A stretch of 64,000 nt of DNA from Mauremys mutica. Lineage: Eukaryota; Chordata; Testudines; Geoemydidae. The notes beneath the pieces were generated by a model, which worked only from the letters and a program-made list of their open reading frames with translations, was not told the origin of the DNA and did not search any database. The first letter of the stretch is position 1; every line of letters begins with the position of its first letter. The DNA is taken from assembly GCF_020497125.1 (NCBI RefSeq), contig NC_059079.1:6169053-6233052 (forward strand). Reading direction: 5' to 3'. The position numbers and the translations under genes were made by a program. Shown piece after piece: positions 39,351 through 64,000 of the stretch.

Positions 39351-39993
39351 TACTAGTGTGTGGGAGGGTAGAGACATTCTTTAAGGGTGAGGCTGGGTGG
39401 AGACTTTCTTATGGGGCCTGATCGTCAGCCACTGTAAAGTGACATAGCTTCATTGACTTGGAGTTATGCCAAAATACACCAGCTGAGAATTTGGTCAATG
39501 ATGCTTATAGATTAGCCATACACAGAGACATGAACGAAAGTACAACAGGAAATCACTGGTTTTGAAATCCAGTACAGTGAGGGCATAATTATATTCTGTA
39601 TAGAGAAACTTTTCTCTCTTTTGGCTTTTCCAGTGCCCTTTGTCTATTCCTTCTGTCCCACCTTACAAAGCAATGAGGATCTTAATATTATGTCTCCCAG
39701 TGTAGGAGGGGGGAGTATTTTCCTCTTCGCATTAGGAGGTGAGCTTCCCATTAATCTTTGAGCTAAGACGGAAAAACTGGTGGGAGCAAGATTTTCCTGT
39801 TAAATGCAATCTGATTTAATCAACGGTAAAAGCCAGATTTTGATCCATTGATCTCAGTGCCGTTGCTCTGGGTTTGAAACAGAGAACAGGGTTTGTGCGT
39901 TATAAAAGTTGCTTGTGGAGATCCATATTTACTCAATCGGATGCAGTTTTATCAGGAATGGATCTGTTAATGCCTTCTGTAGTTGAACCCCTT

Positions 39994-40063
39994 AATAAAG
40001 AGTTGTGGTGTTTTTTAAATACTCAAATACTTGTCCAGGTTTTGTTGAGAGCATTTCAATAAA
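39994..40063 (+). terminator. Candidate polyadenylation signals of gene A
   Basis: AATAAA occurs at 39994-39999 and 40058-40063, about 0.84 and 0.9 kb after the stop codon, the second followed by A/T-rich and T-rich sequence. Position and hexamer fit a mammalian-type poly(A) site; use is inferred. Confidence 0.4.
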
Positions 40064-40639
40064 CACATTAATAATCTTCAACCACTCAGTGACATATTCT
40101 GGAATGTAAAATGCTGAGATGTTTGCTGTACCCAGGGGCTACCCATGAGGTGACAACTTGATTCAGGTCAGTAGATTTTTCTGGAAGCAAAACCCTGCGT
40201 TGTTAGGGGAGCAGGACAACAAAGCAACATCAATTATCAAAACCCAAGTTTGGAAAAAACATTATAAACATCAGGGTTGAAACCTGTGTGTCAGGTATGG
40301 CCAGCTGTGTGGGTTGAGCCAGAAATGACCAATGAGTGTCCTAAGCAAGCAATAAATTAATTTAATGATGGGTGAGTTTTACATCCAAGTCCATGTTGAC
40401 ATGGATTCTGAATTCTCCCTGAACAATGAGTTTGGAGAATTTCAACACCAGTATAGAGGACAATGCTTCCATCTTGTTTGCACCATTATGGAGAAAGCTA
40501 CCTGAGTCCCAGACTCATGCCTGATCCACTGAAGCAAGGTGCCTATGCCAAACAGAATGGGACTTTTCAGAAGTACCTAGGTGATTTACAAGCACAAGTC
40601 CCATAGAAAATCAGTACCACTTGGCCTCTTAAGTTACTT

Positions 40640-41115
40640 AAAAGGAACATAAAAGGATAAATGGACACAAATCAGATATTAGGAATGGCAATACACAAAA
40701 ACCTGTAGGAGAACACTTCAATCTCCCTGGACACACAATAGCAGATTTAAAGGTAGCCATCCTGCAGCAAAAAAACTTCAGGACCAGACTTCAAAGAGAA
40801 ACTGCTGAGCTTCAGTTCATCTGCAAATCTGACACCATCAGCTCAGGATTAAACAAAGACTGTGAATGGCTAGCCAACTACAAAAGCAGTTTCTCCTCCC
40901 TTGGTATTCACACCTCAACTGCTAGAAGAGGGCCTCATCCTCCCTGATTGAATTAACCTCATTATCTCTAGCCTGATTCTTGCTTGCATATTTATACCTG
41001 CCTCTGGAAATTTCCACTACATGCATCTGATGAAGTGGGTATTCACCCACGAAAGCTCATGCTCCAATATGTCTGTTAGTCTATAAGGTGCCACAGGACT
41101 CTTTGCTGCTTTTAA
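40640..41115 (+). mobile_element. Penelope-like retroelement 3' end
   Basis: The plus strand encodes N-G-H-K-S-D-I-R-N-G-N-T (about 40660-40695), a short block ending A-D-L-K-V-A-I-L-Q-Q, and S-G-L-N-K-D-C-E-W-L. The untranslated tail 'gatgaagtgggtattcaccc' to 'ggactctttgctgctttt' follows. Intergenic, 1.5 kb past gene A. Confidence 0.7.
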
Positions 41116-44100
41116 GTTACTTAGACACTTCGGAAAACCTCACCCACAATCTCTTTCTGTCTCATTTTTCCTATATTTAAAGAGGGCTAACAATAATTGT
41201 GAACTATCCCATGGCTCTTTTGCTTACCTCTGCAAGATCCTCCTACAATAATGTTTAATACACCTGTTGAAGTTTAAGGACTGGGACTTTCTTCCAGCAT
41301 TTCTTTACTTCATGGTCTAATTTCAGTCCATTATGCAGACCCAGTAGCCTCTCCATGCTTAAAATTGCAACCAGGATCCTATTCCACATTTTGCCAATGG
41401 TCCAGCTAGTCCAGTATTTGGACTCCCACACTAGCTAGTACCTGCTTCTATGTAGAAACCCTACAGTAGGCAGCTATGGAGCAGCATAAACCAAACTATG
41501 CTGGGAGTGAGGTAATTTGCTCCCCAGGACAGGGGTGTGAAATACAATAGGCTTAATTTTGATTGAATAATGCTGTCAAAATAGTCAGCGCATTAGCTCT
41601 GCAGACACAGCTCTGATAATTCTTCTGAGTGATTAACCCAAAATATGAAAATAGGAAGTGGGCTTGGGGCCAAGTCTATTAATTTTTATTTATCATCTTT
41701 GTAGTTATTCCCCTTCCCGTATGGGAGTAGCTATGTTAGTATAGAGTAGCCTTATACTGATATGACTGTACCTGACACTGGGGGGGGGGCGCTATTTCAC
41801 TCTATGTGGTTTTCAAATAACATACCCCTTTTCCCGAATAATGTTGTTTACTGCATACCCTCATCTGAGGTATGGTCATAATATACCTATGATTAGATTA
41901 CCAAGTTTTACCAAATAAAATCATTGTCTGCCATTATAGGATTTTTCTTCCCTAACCCCAGGTTGAAAAACACTGCTTGCCAGCATAGTCAAAGCAGTAC
42001 AACTTTCTTACAACTTGTGTATGCAAGTCCCGCCACAGGGCAGAAATCTGTGTGGCAGAACCCGTATCTCAAATGTTCAGTGAGCAATTTCATTGACATG
42101 AGAGATCTGCTCTGTTTGTCCAGATTCAAGTGTGAAACCTATTACCAACTTAGATCTATCTCAGTTATCTTGAGATTTCACAGCTATGTCACTGATGCAC
42201 ACATTAAATAGCGAGTATTAAACAAATTCTAATCTAATCTTGTTAGCACTTTAGGTTTCCAAATATAAGTTGAGCAGGATTCAGGCTCTCAGATCTGTTC
42301 TATGGATCTCATGAGAAACTGACACTCCTGCTGTATCCTAATGTGATGTCCTAAATCCCTCTAGGGTCTGGAAAGCTGAAATAGTATCATTTGTACTACA
42401 GTAGTGCCAAGAGGCCCCTGCTGAGATAGGGGCCCGATTGGGGCCCAGGTGCTGTAGAAACATAGTGTTATGGTAAAAAACTTCCCAACAGGAGGTGCTT
42501 CCAATTGTGTATTGGAAGTTAGACTACTGCTTGAAGATCCAGGAAACTCTAGTTATGTCTCTAACCCAGACATCTCCAGGTGTGGTGATCTGCCCCATCT
42601 AGTGGCACCAAGACCACTTAGAGCGGGATTAATGAGTCTGCTCTATAGCCTTAGCTAGCAGCTATATGGCTTTTAGCTCATGCATTTAGCTCCAGAGGTT
42701 CCAGGTTCAATCCCACCTGCCAACAACCAGGGTCTATCGGTATTACAAGTGCTGAAAGCCCCGCGGCATGGCTGCGGCTAGCCTGGGTCAGCTGACTCAG
42801 GCTGGGGGCATGTGTTGGGCTATAAAACTGTAGTGTAGATGTTTGGTCTCAGGCTAGAGCCTGGGCTTTGAGACCTCATGAAGGGGGAGGGTCTTGCAGC
42901 CCAAGCTGTAGCCTGACACCAAATATCTATACTTCATCTTTTAGCCCCACAACAAAAGCCCACATCACCTGACCCAGGCTCTGAAATGTGGAGTGGTGGG
43001 TTTTTTATTGCAATATAAATATACACTCAATGTGGAGGAAGGAATACAGCCAGAATGTTGCACAGTCCTGGCTCTATCTCTTTATGTTCACACACCAATC
43101 CTGGGTGTCAGGTTTGTGTCAGCTCCTGCAGGTCCATGAAATCAGAAACCAAGAATAATGGGAGGAGGGGAGAATGCTCCAGAGAAAACAATAAATGTGG
43201 CTGCATATCAGGTTCCTGTCCATAGCGGATGGACATGAAAACGGATGTATTTAGCAATTGGACATTATTTGGAAGGGAAGCCTGCAAAATTGCAATGGAC
43301 AGGATAAAAAGGAAAAGAAAATAAGAACAGTCACACAATTATCTGTAATGGAGAAAAACTGCCACATGCTCCAGCAGCATTTGGATATATCAGCAGCAGA
43401 CCAGGAGGACCCCTGTAAAATCCTAGAACACTCTCTCATGGTTCAAGACTAACTATACCTTTGACCTCGGTTTCTCTGTGGGCACCTGTTCAAGTGACTG
43501 GCCCTGCGCCTTCATTTTTCTCAGAGTGGACTCCCATGAGTGACCCCGCTTTTAGCCTGGATCTTGAGGCTGCAGCACTCATACACCAACTGTGATTACT
43601 TCATTGTCCTGATTGCATTTGGCCACCTGCATGGATTCCCTTCAGCATCTGTGACCAGTAGGTGATACAGAGATTGCAAACAGCTTCTTCAAAGCAAAGA
43701 CTCTTCCCTCAAGAGTTGGGTAGGCTCAACTTTTCATAGGCACACACCCTGCTTCCAGGGACCTGCGTTCTGTCTGCTTTCCTGCAATCCCTGCCTTTTC
43801 CCATCTGATCAGCAGATCTGTGCTTTTTAACAACGTAACGGTTCCGAAGTTCTTTGTTTGAGCCCAGCCCTCATCTCTGAGCTGGCCCCTGGTTGAAGTC
43901 TGGCTCCCTCTGCCCTGCTCCCTGGCCGAACAGAGCTCTGGATCTGCTGGGGCAGCACAATGCCCCGGCCAAAAGACAGGTACTTGTGCCTCCCCTGGCA
44001 CATGCCCGTTCCTCCCCAGGGAAGTGCAACCCATAATGAGAACCTCTGGTTCCAGACCCATGGTGCATACACTGCTGCTTATTTACATGACATTGTCACT

Positions 44101-44690
44101 TATAGCCAAGACTGTTGTTAAGCATATAAAGTAATAACAGGTCACCAAAACTGTGCATCTCTCTGCCAGGATGTAAATTCAGCACTTTAAGTGGACCCAA
44201 TGGCTGCACATTTACATACGAAGTCACACGTTAATGAAGAGAGGTGAAGTCAGCAAAAAATGAGCACACAGGAGAAAAACAAGCCCTGGAGGGTTATACT
44301 GTGTAGGAGTAAAGACAATGAACTTTGGGTGTATTTCTAAAAGGCAAAGAAGGCATCATGGTATCCTACGGTTAGGAAGTAAATGGATAGCATATGTGCA
44401 TTCATGAACACGGGATCTCTTCCTGCCTTGATTGAAAATGTTGCAGAGGACTTGGAGTGTACTAACCACTTTAGACATGCAGTTAAGTTTTGTCTCTAGA
44501 AAGCATGTTATGATTTTGTTTTATATGTAACCATCTGTTTCCAATATTCTTATTCATTATTCCTGAATCTCTATACTTTGATCATAAACTTATTCTCATT
44601 TTCACTATAAATATATCTCAGTGCTGTAATATTAAGCAAAACATTGGTCTTGAGCTGAATTTTACAAGCTGGTCTGAACTGTTTCTTTGG
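41116..44690. other. Intergenic DNA between the two CYP4 genes
   Basis: No exon or RNA gene seen. Around 42740-42980 an imperfect inverted repeat ('ctataaaactgtagtgtaga' opposite 'tctatacttcatcttttag') marks a foldback element. Open frames at 43258-43452 and 43726-44072 are short and unlike any family I know. Confidence 0.4.
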
Positions 44691-44974
44691 TCAAGCAGAC
44701 CTGATAGTATTCAGTGGAGAAGAGGCTGGACACTGCAGGGAATTCTCAGAGCGTGCTTGGGCATGGGTGTGTGCCATTCGCTAACCTGCACAAAGGGAAT
44801 GAAGCCTGTGGGGTCTGCAAGGTCGTGCTTGCGCTGCCAGAGGCGGTTGGTTTCAGGGAACGGAAGCACGGACAAGACTGCATCATGCTAAGGGCATGTA
44901 GCAGTGAGGTGTTTTCAACCCTGGGTACCCCTGCAGAGCATCACAAATACATAATATGCTTGATTTGCGGCTGC

Positions 44975-45040
44975 ATCCAGAGCCCACTGAAGTCAGTGGG
45001 AAAACTCCCATTGACTTCAGTGAGGGCTGGATCAGCCCCT
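44975..45040. repeat. Short palindromic repeat
   Basis: 'gcccactgaagtcagtggga' is mirrored by 'cccattgacttcagtgaggg' within about 60 bp, a small foldback element of a type also scattered through the introns. Confidence 0.6.
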
Positions 45041-47700
45041 AAGTACAAATTTATTTTAAATCCATGTAAAGGTTATAAAAGGTTATACTGCACTTTCACC
45101 TCTTACTGGGGTCAAGGCAGGGGTAATGGTAAAATTCTATGGCCTTTGTTATACATGTAACCCATTCCTGGGGCATCCTGGCCCTCACTGGTGGTGGAGT
45201 CCCTTGTTCCACCCTCCTCAGGATCTCTCTGACCTCCACCCTCACCCAACAGGCCCTGGGTTCCCAACAATTAGTGCTTCCACCTAGTGGCCAGGTATAC
45301 AAAGGACTAACAACCCCTTGACTGCTAGGACATGAATTAACTAGTACATGGAAGCACAGTCCACATAAAAAAAAAACCAATTTAATCCCCAGATAGGAGC
45401 AAGGTAAGCTAAAACAAGGGGATGAGAACAGGGAAAGGACTCAGAGATGTAAATAAACAAGGACCTAACCCATCTTGCAATAACTCCTGAAAACCAACAA
45501 CAAAAATCAGTGTGGTCCTTATACCAGACGTTATAGGCAGTACAAAGGGCTGGTTCAAATGTCTAAGGTTCCTTCTGAAAATTTAACAAACAACAATGGC
45601 TCACATCCCTGCCCAGAAATCTAGGAAAACTACATACCCCCTGAGGTGCCCCTGACAAGCAATACTTCTAACAAACACTGAGTCCATTGTACAAAACAAA
45701 GAAAACATTGGCAGAATTCCGGCAGGTCTATCTCCAGCCCTAGTGGAAAGCGCTGCCAGATCTGGTCCGGGAGCTATACCACTTCGCCCAGCTGAACTGA
45801 TCTCATTGCTGGGTAGCAGGGACCTCATAAGAGTTCCTCAGCTCACCTGCCTCAATAACACCTCTGTGTCTGCCACTGTCTGCAAAGCCATGTCTTCTTC
45901 ATGAAAGCTACCTCTCCACCACTCTTCAGAGACATCAGTGAAATAGCACTGGGCACAATTCTTGCCACCAGAGATAGCATTGCCACCTAAGATAGCAGCT
46001 CCTCCTCCTTCTCTCATATTGTCGGGGCTCCAGTACCCAGCCTTGCCAGACTGCAGTGATGGTTTGGATGACCCATAATTGCATAGTTGATGCAGCTCTC
46101 CTGTTCTTTTGTTACCCACAGGGATAACAGTGTTTTATTACCCCCAAATTTAAAATTTAACTGAATTTTGACCACAGTTCTCCATCCTGTCATTTCCCTT
46201 AGCTCACCAAGAAATGCCAGCAGACAACTCCCTCCCCTATAAAACTTCTGTCATTTGGAGCTCTCAGCAGCTCTGGGGCACCATGACAGGATTCACTCAC
46301 CAGAGCGGCAGCTCCTGCTGGCCATCTTGGGGATTAGCTCTCTCAGCCCTCTTCTGGTCAGGCCTCTCCCGCCGCCTTCTCTGCCATAGAGTCCTCTTCA
46401 TGACCTGACCCTCCGTCCAGACCACCATCCACGTTTTCCCCCTTCTGGGGGGAGGAGGGAAGTATCTCCCAGCTCTATAGTCCAGCCACTTCCCTAGTGG
46501 CGAGTCGGGGGGAACCGGGCGCATCCACTACTCTGGGTCCCAGCCCAGGGACCCTGTAGATAGCAGTCTCCTGCTGCCTCTCCTTAACTTCTCCGACAAT
46601 ACTGCTTCAATTCTCTTGGCCACTTCCCGGCAGCCAGAGCACCTTCTTCACCCTCTTCTCAGGACCTCCAGCCAGCACTTCCCAGCAGCCAGCCAGCCAG
46701 CTCCCCGGTCCCTGACAGCAACTGCTCTATCCAAGGTGCTACCTTCTTACTGCCTGCTAGGAACACAGTCCTCTCTCCTTGGGCTCCCGGCAGCAACTGA
46801 CTAGGGTTGGGCTCTGCCCTGCGGCTCTTCTTATATGTGAGTCCTCCGGGCCTTGATTGGCTGCTCCATGCAGCCGCTCTCTCTTATTGGCTGCTTTTAA
46901 CCTCTTCTTTTCCTGTGTTATTACCAGAGAAAATTCTCCAGTTTCTACTGAATAAGCAAAAGTCACTCCACTCTGAGATGGACGCTGCGGACCCTGAGCA
47001 TGCGCTGAGGTGAAGGTCATCAGTGAGCATGTGCAAGATTGACCGCTACTGAGTGACAGAGGGGAGAGGCAGTTAAGCCTCCAGCTGGTCAGAACCCGCT
47101 CATACCGGTCACAACTTGTTTTAGAGGGCAGAGCTGTCAATCCGAATTCTGAGGTAACGGTCAAGACGGAGCATGTGCGAGTGAGGAACCTGTAGCTCGG
47201 AACAGGGAGCTATATAAAGGAAGAGCTGGATGGTGTCCCAGGCAGGATCGAGTCCTGGTGGCCAGTGCAGTGGGGTCTCTGTGGGGTTTCCACTCCCACA
47301 GTTCTTGCATCTTCTGGGGACTCGGCCTCTCTTGTGGATCGGGGGGCTCTGGGTCGGCTTCAGACCTTGTGACCAAGAGAGTAAAAATGGCTGCCTCTCT
47401 GGTGGCTGTGGAGAGAAACAACCAACCGTTTCTCCCTCAGGCTCTCCGCTCCTTCCCCCCAGTCACACAGTCCCCCCCCCACCCCCACCCCGAGCCCTGT
47501 GAAGCCTCTTCAGGGACCTGCCGTTGGGGCCACCCAGCATTGCCAATCAGGCGTGTCTTCCTGCCGCAGGCCGGGTGTCTCCCTCCAGCACAGCCAAACC
47601 AGGCAGTCTCAGAGACAGTCCCAGTTTATGCCTCTGTGCTACTTTCTGTAGGAGCAGCACCTCTAAAGCTCCCAAACTGGCAGGGGCTACATACAGGAGG
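45041..47700. other. Unassigned intergenic stretch with promoter-like motifs
   Basis: No recognised gene. On the minus strand two CCAAT boxes (near 46856 and 46888 as ATTGG) precede a TATA-like ATATAAG (near 46832), and an AATAAA-like signal lies near 46130, so this could be an LTR or a retroelement promoter. On the plus strand a TATATAAA stands at about 47210. The GC-rich overlapping frames at 47160-47830 are shadows of one another. Nothing decides between these readings. Confidence 0.25.
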
Positions 47701-47708
47701 GAAGACTT

Positions 47709-47830
47709 AGGGTGACCAGACAGCAAGTGCAAAAAATCGGGACAGGGGTGGGGGGGGTAATAGGTACCTATATAAGAAAAAGTCCCCAAAATTGGGACTG
47801 TCCTTATAAAATTGGGACATCTGGTCACCC
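47709..47830. mobile_element. Short inverted-repeat element (MITE-like)
   Basis: About 120 bp with mirrored ends AGGGTGACCAGA and TCTGGTCACCC and inner mirrored 'aaaaaatcgggacagg' and 'ccccaaaattgggactgtcc' portions. No coding capacity. Target duplication not clear. Confidence 0.7.
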
Positions 47831-47885
47831 AAGGCAGACTAGATGATCTAATGGTCCCTGCTGCCCTTAGAATCTCCTAATCTAC
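47831..47885 (+). repeat. CR1 3' end scrap
   Basis: 'gcagactagatgatctaatg' plus 'gtccctgctgcccttagaat' is the terminal part of a CR1 3' region, also present at 59893-59945. Confidence 0.6.
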
Positions 47886-48004
47886 CCTGTCTGTCGCCTG
47901 ATTTTTAAGAGCTGAACTCACTGGGGCTGCTAATGGTTCTACCATTTTGTAAATCTGCTCCATTTGTGAATCAGGATAGCTGCAGTGGAGGATCTAGTTC
48001 ATAG

Positions 48005-48365
48005 TGTTTACTATAGAGACAAGGTGGGTGAGGTAATCTCTTTTATTGAATCAACTTCTGTTGGTGACAGAGAGACAAGCTTTCAAGCTTACACAAAGCT
48101 CTCCTTCAGGTGTGGGAAATACACTCCAAGTGTCACAGCTAAATACAAGGTAGAACAGATGGTTTAGCATAAGGAGTTAACACTATTTCAAGGTGATGTG
48201 GCCCTTTAACACCTCTCCAGTTATAGGGGCAAAAAAGCTGGGGGGGCAGGGACTTAATGGGTTATAGAGTGTTATAATAAGCCATAAATCCAGTGTCTCT
48301 ATTCAGTCCATACTACTCTAACTTTCCTAAACACTAAAAATCCTGGGACCAACATGGCTACACTT
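48005..48365 (+). repeat. Dispersed repeat (same family as 1-230)
   Basis: 'gagacaaggtgggtgaggta' and 'cttctgttggtgacagagag' match the copy at the left edge. It continues through 'ttataataagccataaatcc' to 'cctgggaccaacatggctac'. The end resembles the 'aacacggctatcactct' tail of the Penelope-like elements, so a link is possible. Confidence 0.55.
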
Positions 48366-48659
48366 TGCATGCACGATTTATGCTGCCATGCAGAGCTATT
48401 TGGGGTGCGTTTTTTGATATGTTTATGTTCAGAGGCAGAGATAAATGATTACTCCTACCTCACCTACATAGCTACCCAGAGCTTTATTGGCTATACAATT
48501 ATCCAGCTTGTTTTGCATGAATTAGAGTCAGACACAAGTTTCCCACAACATGCTCATTGCCTTCTAGAGCTATTCTTTCAGCAAACTTCACCCACGGTTG
48601 TTCTGATTTGGGCAGTAATTGTAATCCATTTGAAAAGCAGCTGAAAGTCTAATCTTTGC

Positions 48660-48773
48660 AGTCCAGTGTGATAAGAGTGTGTCTGACTCTGTGCACACAG
48701 TAAGTACAGAGTGCAGCAGAGGCTGACAGGGTTGGGGCTTTTTTATACAGTGCCTGCCAATGAGGGCAGCCTC
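48660..48773 (+). promoter_or_regulatory. 5' leader region of gene B with upstream ORF
   Basis: 'gtgataagagtgtgt' and 'ggctgacag' (48721-48729) echo the sequence just upstream of gene A. A TTTTATAC at 48740-48747 is a weak TATA candidate. An ATG at 48760 opens a five-codon frame ending in TGA at 48775-48777, overlapping the gene B start ATG (48774-48776) as ATGA. Whether the upstream ATG is in the mRNA depends on the unknown transcription start. Confidence 0.4.
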
Positions 48774-63122
<14,349 letters not shown>

Positions 63123-63284
63123 TAAATAAAATCCTCTTCCCTGGACACTGATGAATCACTCCCACCTTGGAGTGACATTCTGGTTCCCATGAAGTTAGTG
63201 GGAGTTTTGCTGTGCTGCCTGTAGGGAACCTTGTTGATTGATATAGAAAATTATTTTGTTATTTTCCTGCCCTGGCCTCTGTCT

Positions 63285-63500
63285 GCTTGTTTGTTTGTCA
63301 ACTCTTTGGGGGAAGGGACTGTCCTTTGTTGTCTATCTTGCCAAGTATCTAGCACATTGTAGGCTCTATTGCACAATAATAGTAGTTATTAGGACATGGG
63401 GTGGTCTAGTGGACAGGTAAGTCTAGGGACTTGGGCTCTATGCCTGGCTTACCCACTGATGTGCTGTGGGACCTTGGGCATGACTTGTGAAGAACTACCC
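63285..63500 (+). repeat. L2 tail plus MIR-like SINE fragment
   Basis: 'gggggaagggactgtccttt' and 'agtatctagcacattgtagg' are an L2-type tail (63300-63385). 'tctatgcctggcttacccac' and 'gtgggaccttgggcatgact' follow as MIR-like SINE sequence. In intron 11 of gene B. Confidence 0.55.
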
Positions 63501-63819
63501 TGTACATATTCTTCACTATGGAGAGAGGAGGTGGCAGCTTTCCTGCTGTATTCACAGCAGAACTGTACATGTAATTGTCACTTGTTTCTAGAATCCTTCT
63601 TCCCTGACAAGTGCCTGCAACAAAAGAACAAACCTTTTGTTTAATTACAAATCAGCCAAGAGAAACACCATTAGGTTCTGCTAATTGTTGTCTCCTGTTC
63701 CACCACAGGGACCAGATTCTCAGCCAGTGTAAATGGCATAGTTTCGTCAACTTCACTGAATCTATGCTGATTCACACCAGCCCTCTGCCTATGTTTGTTT
63801 CTGATAAACTATCCAGTAG

Positions 63820-64000
63820 AGCTGGTGAAGAATTTTCTGTTGGAATAATTTTCTGACAGAAGGGGCAATTTCTTCAAAACTGAAATTTTCCTTTGGAACA
63901 TCTAAATGAATGTTCCCCAGTTATCCCAAGCTGCCTGCCTGGCTTACAGGAGTTTTCATTTAGATTTTCCTCAAATTTTTCCAACAAAAATTGGAAATGT
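63820..64000 (+). repeat. AT-rich dispersed repeat at right edge
   Basis: 'gagctggtgaagaattttct' followed by A/T-rich 'actgaaattttcctttgg' sequence resembles the stretches near 26800, 31320-31420, 32570-32700 and 53060-53420, all rich in 'gaaaattt' and 'ttttcaac' words. An old dispersed family, still in intron 11 of gene B. Confidence 0.45.

Noticed and set aside
44714..45160. 148-codon open frame between the two CYP4 genes
   Set aside because: No recognised domain or conserved motif, no splice context, and it contains a known palindromic repeat near 45000.

Overview
The window is vertebrate nuclear DNA. Genes are split into short exons with GT-AG introns, and the space between is packed with old transposable elements. 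The mix suggests a non-avian sauropsid, most likely a turtle (inferred): CR1 LINEs with typical sauropsid 3' ends, L2 and MIR-like fragments, many hAT-type non-autonomous elements, and Penelope-like retroelement ends carrying a GIY-YIG region. Species cannot be fixed from the sequence alone.

The gene content is a head-to-tail cytochrome P450 family 4 cluster, all on the + strand. Gene A (11838-39157) is complete: 12 coding exons join in phase with GT-AG borders to a 513-codon open frame plus stop. Gene B (48774-63088) shows exons 1-11 (460 complete codons plus two bases of the next); its last exon, which should hold the haem-ligand cysteine, lies beyond the right edge. At the left edge (277-352) a decayed exon 9 of a third copy survives in the same orientation. 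Both intact genes look like CYP4B1 or the wider CYP4A/4B clade: microsomal mono-oxygenases that hydroxylate fatty acids or xenobiotics. They differ at the I-helix residue that forms an ester bond to haem in many CYP4 enzymes: Gly322 in A, Glu325 in B.

Layout: 1-360, dispersed repeat plus the relic exon; about 360-2030, decayed endogenous retrovirus remnant; 2030-5000, AT-rich with nothing recognised; 4960-5610, possible LTR on the minus strand; 5615-7260, CR1 on the minus strand; 7943-8328, inverted-repeat element; 10218-11161, solo LTR with 5-bp target duplication; 11838-39157, gene A with repeat-filled introns; 39158-48770, intergenic with Penelope-like ends and several short inverted-repeat elements; 48774 to the right edge, gene B. 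Several insertions can be drawn to the base from their target-site duplications, giving an order of events (for example a hAT inside a CR1 inside intron 3 of gene B).

The two enzymes would act at the ER membrane with NADPH-P450 reductase. A tandem array with one eroded member, two divergent intact members and a partial exon 2 duplication in intron 1 of B is typical of birth-and-death evolution in a detoxification gene family.
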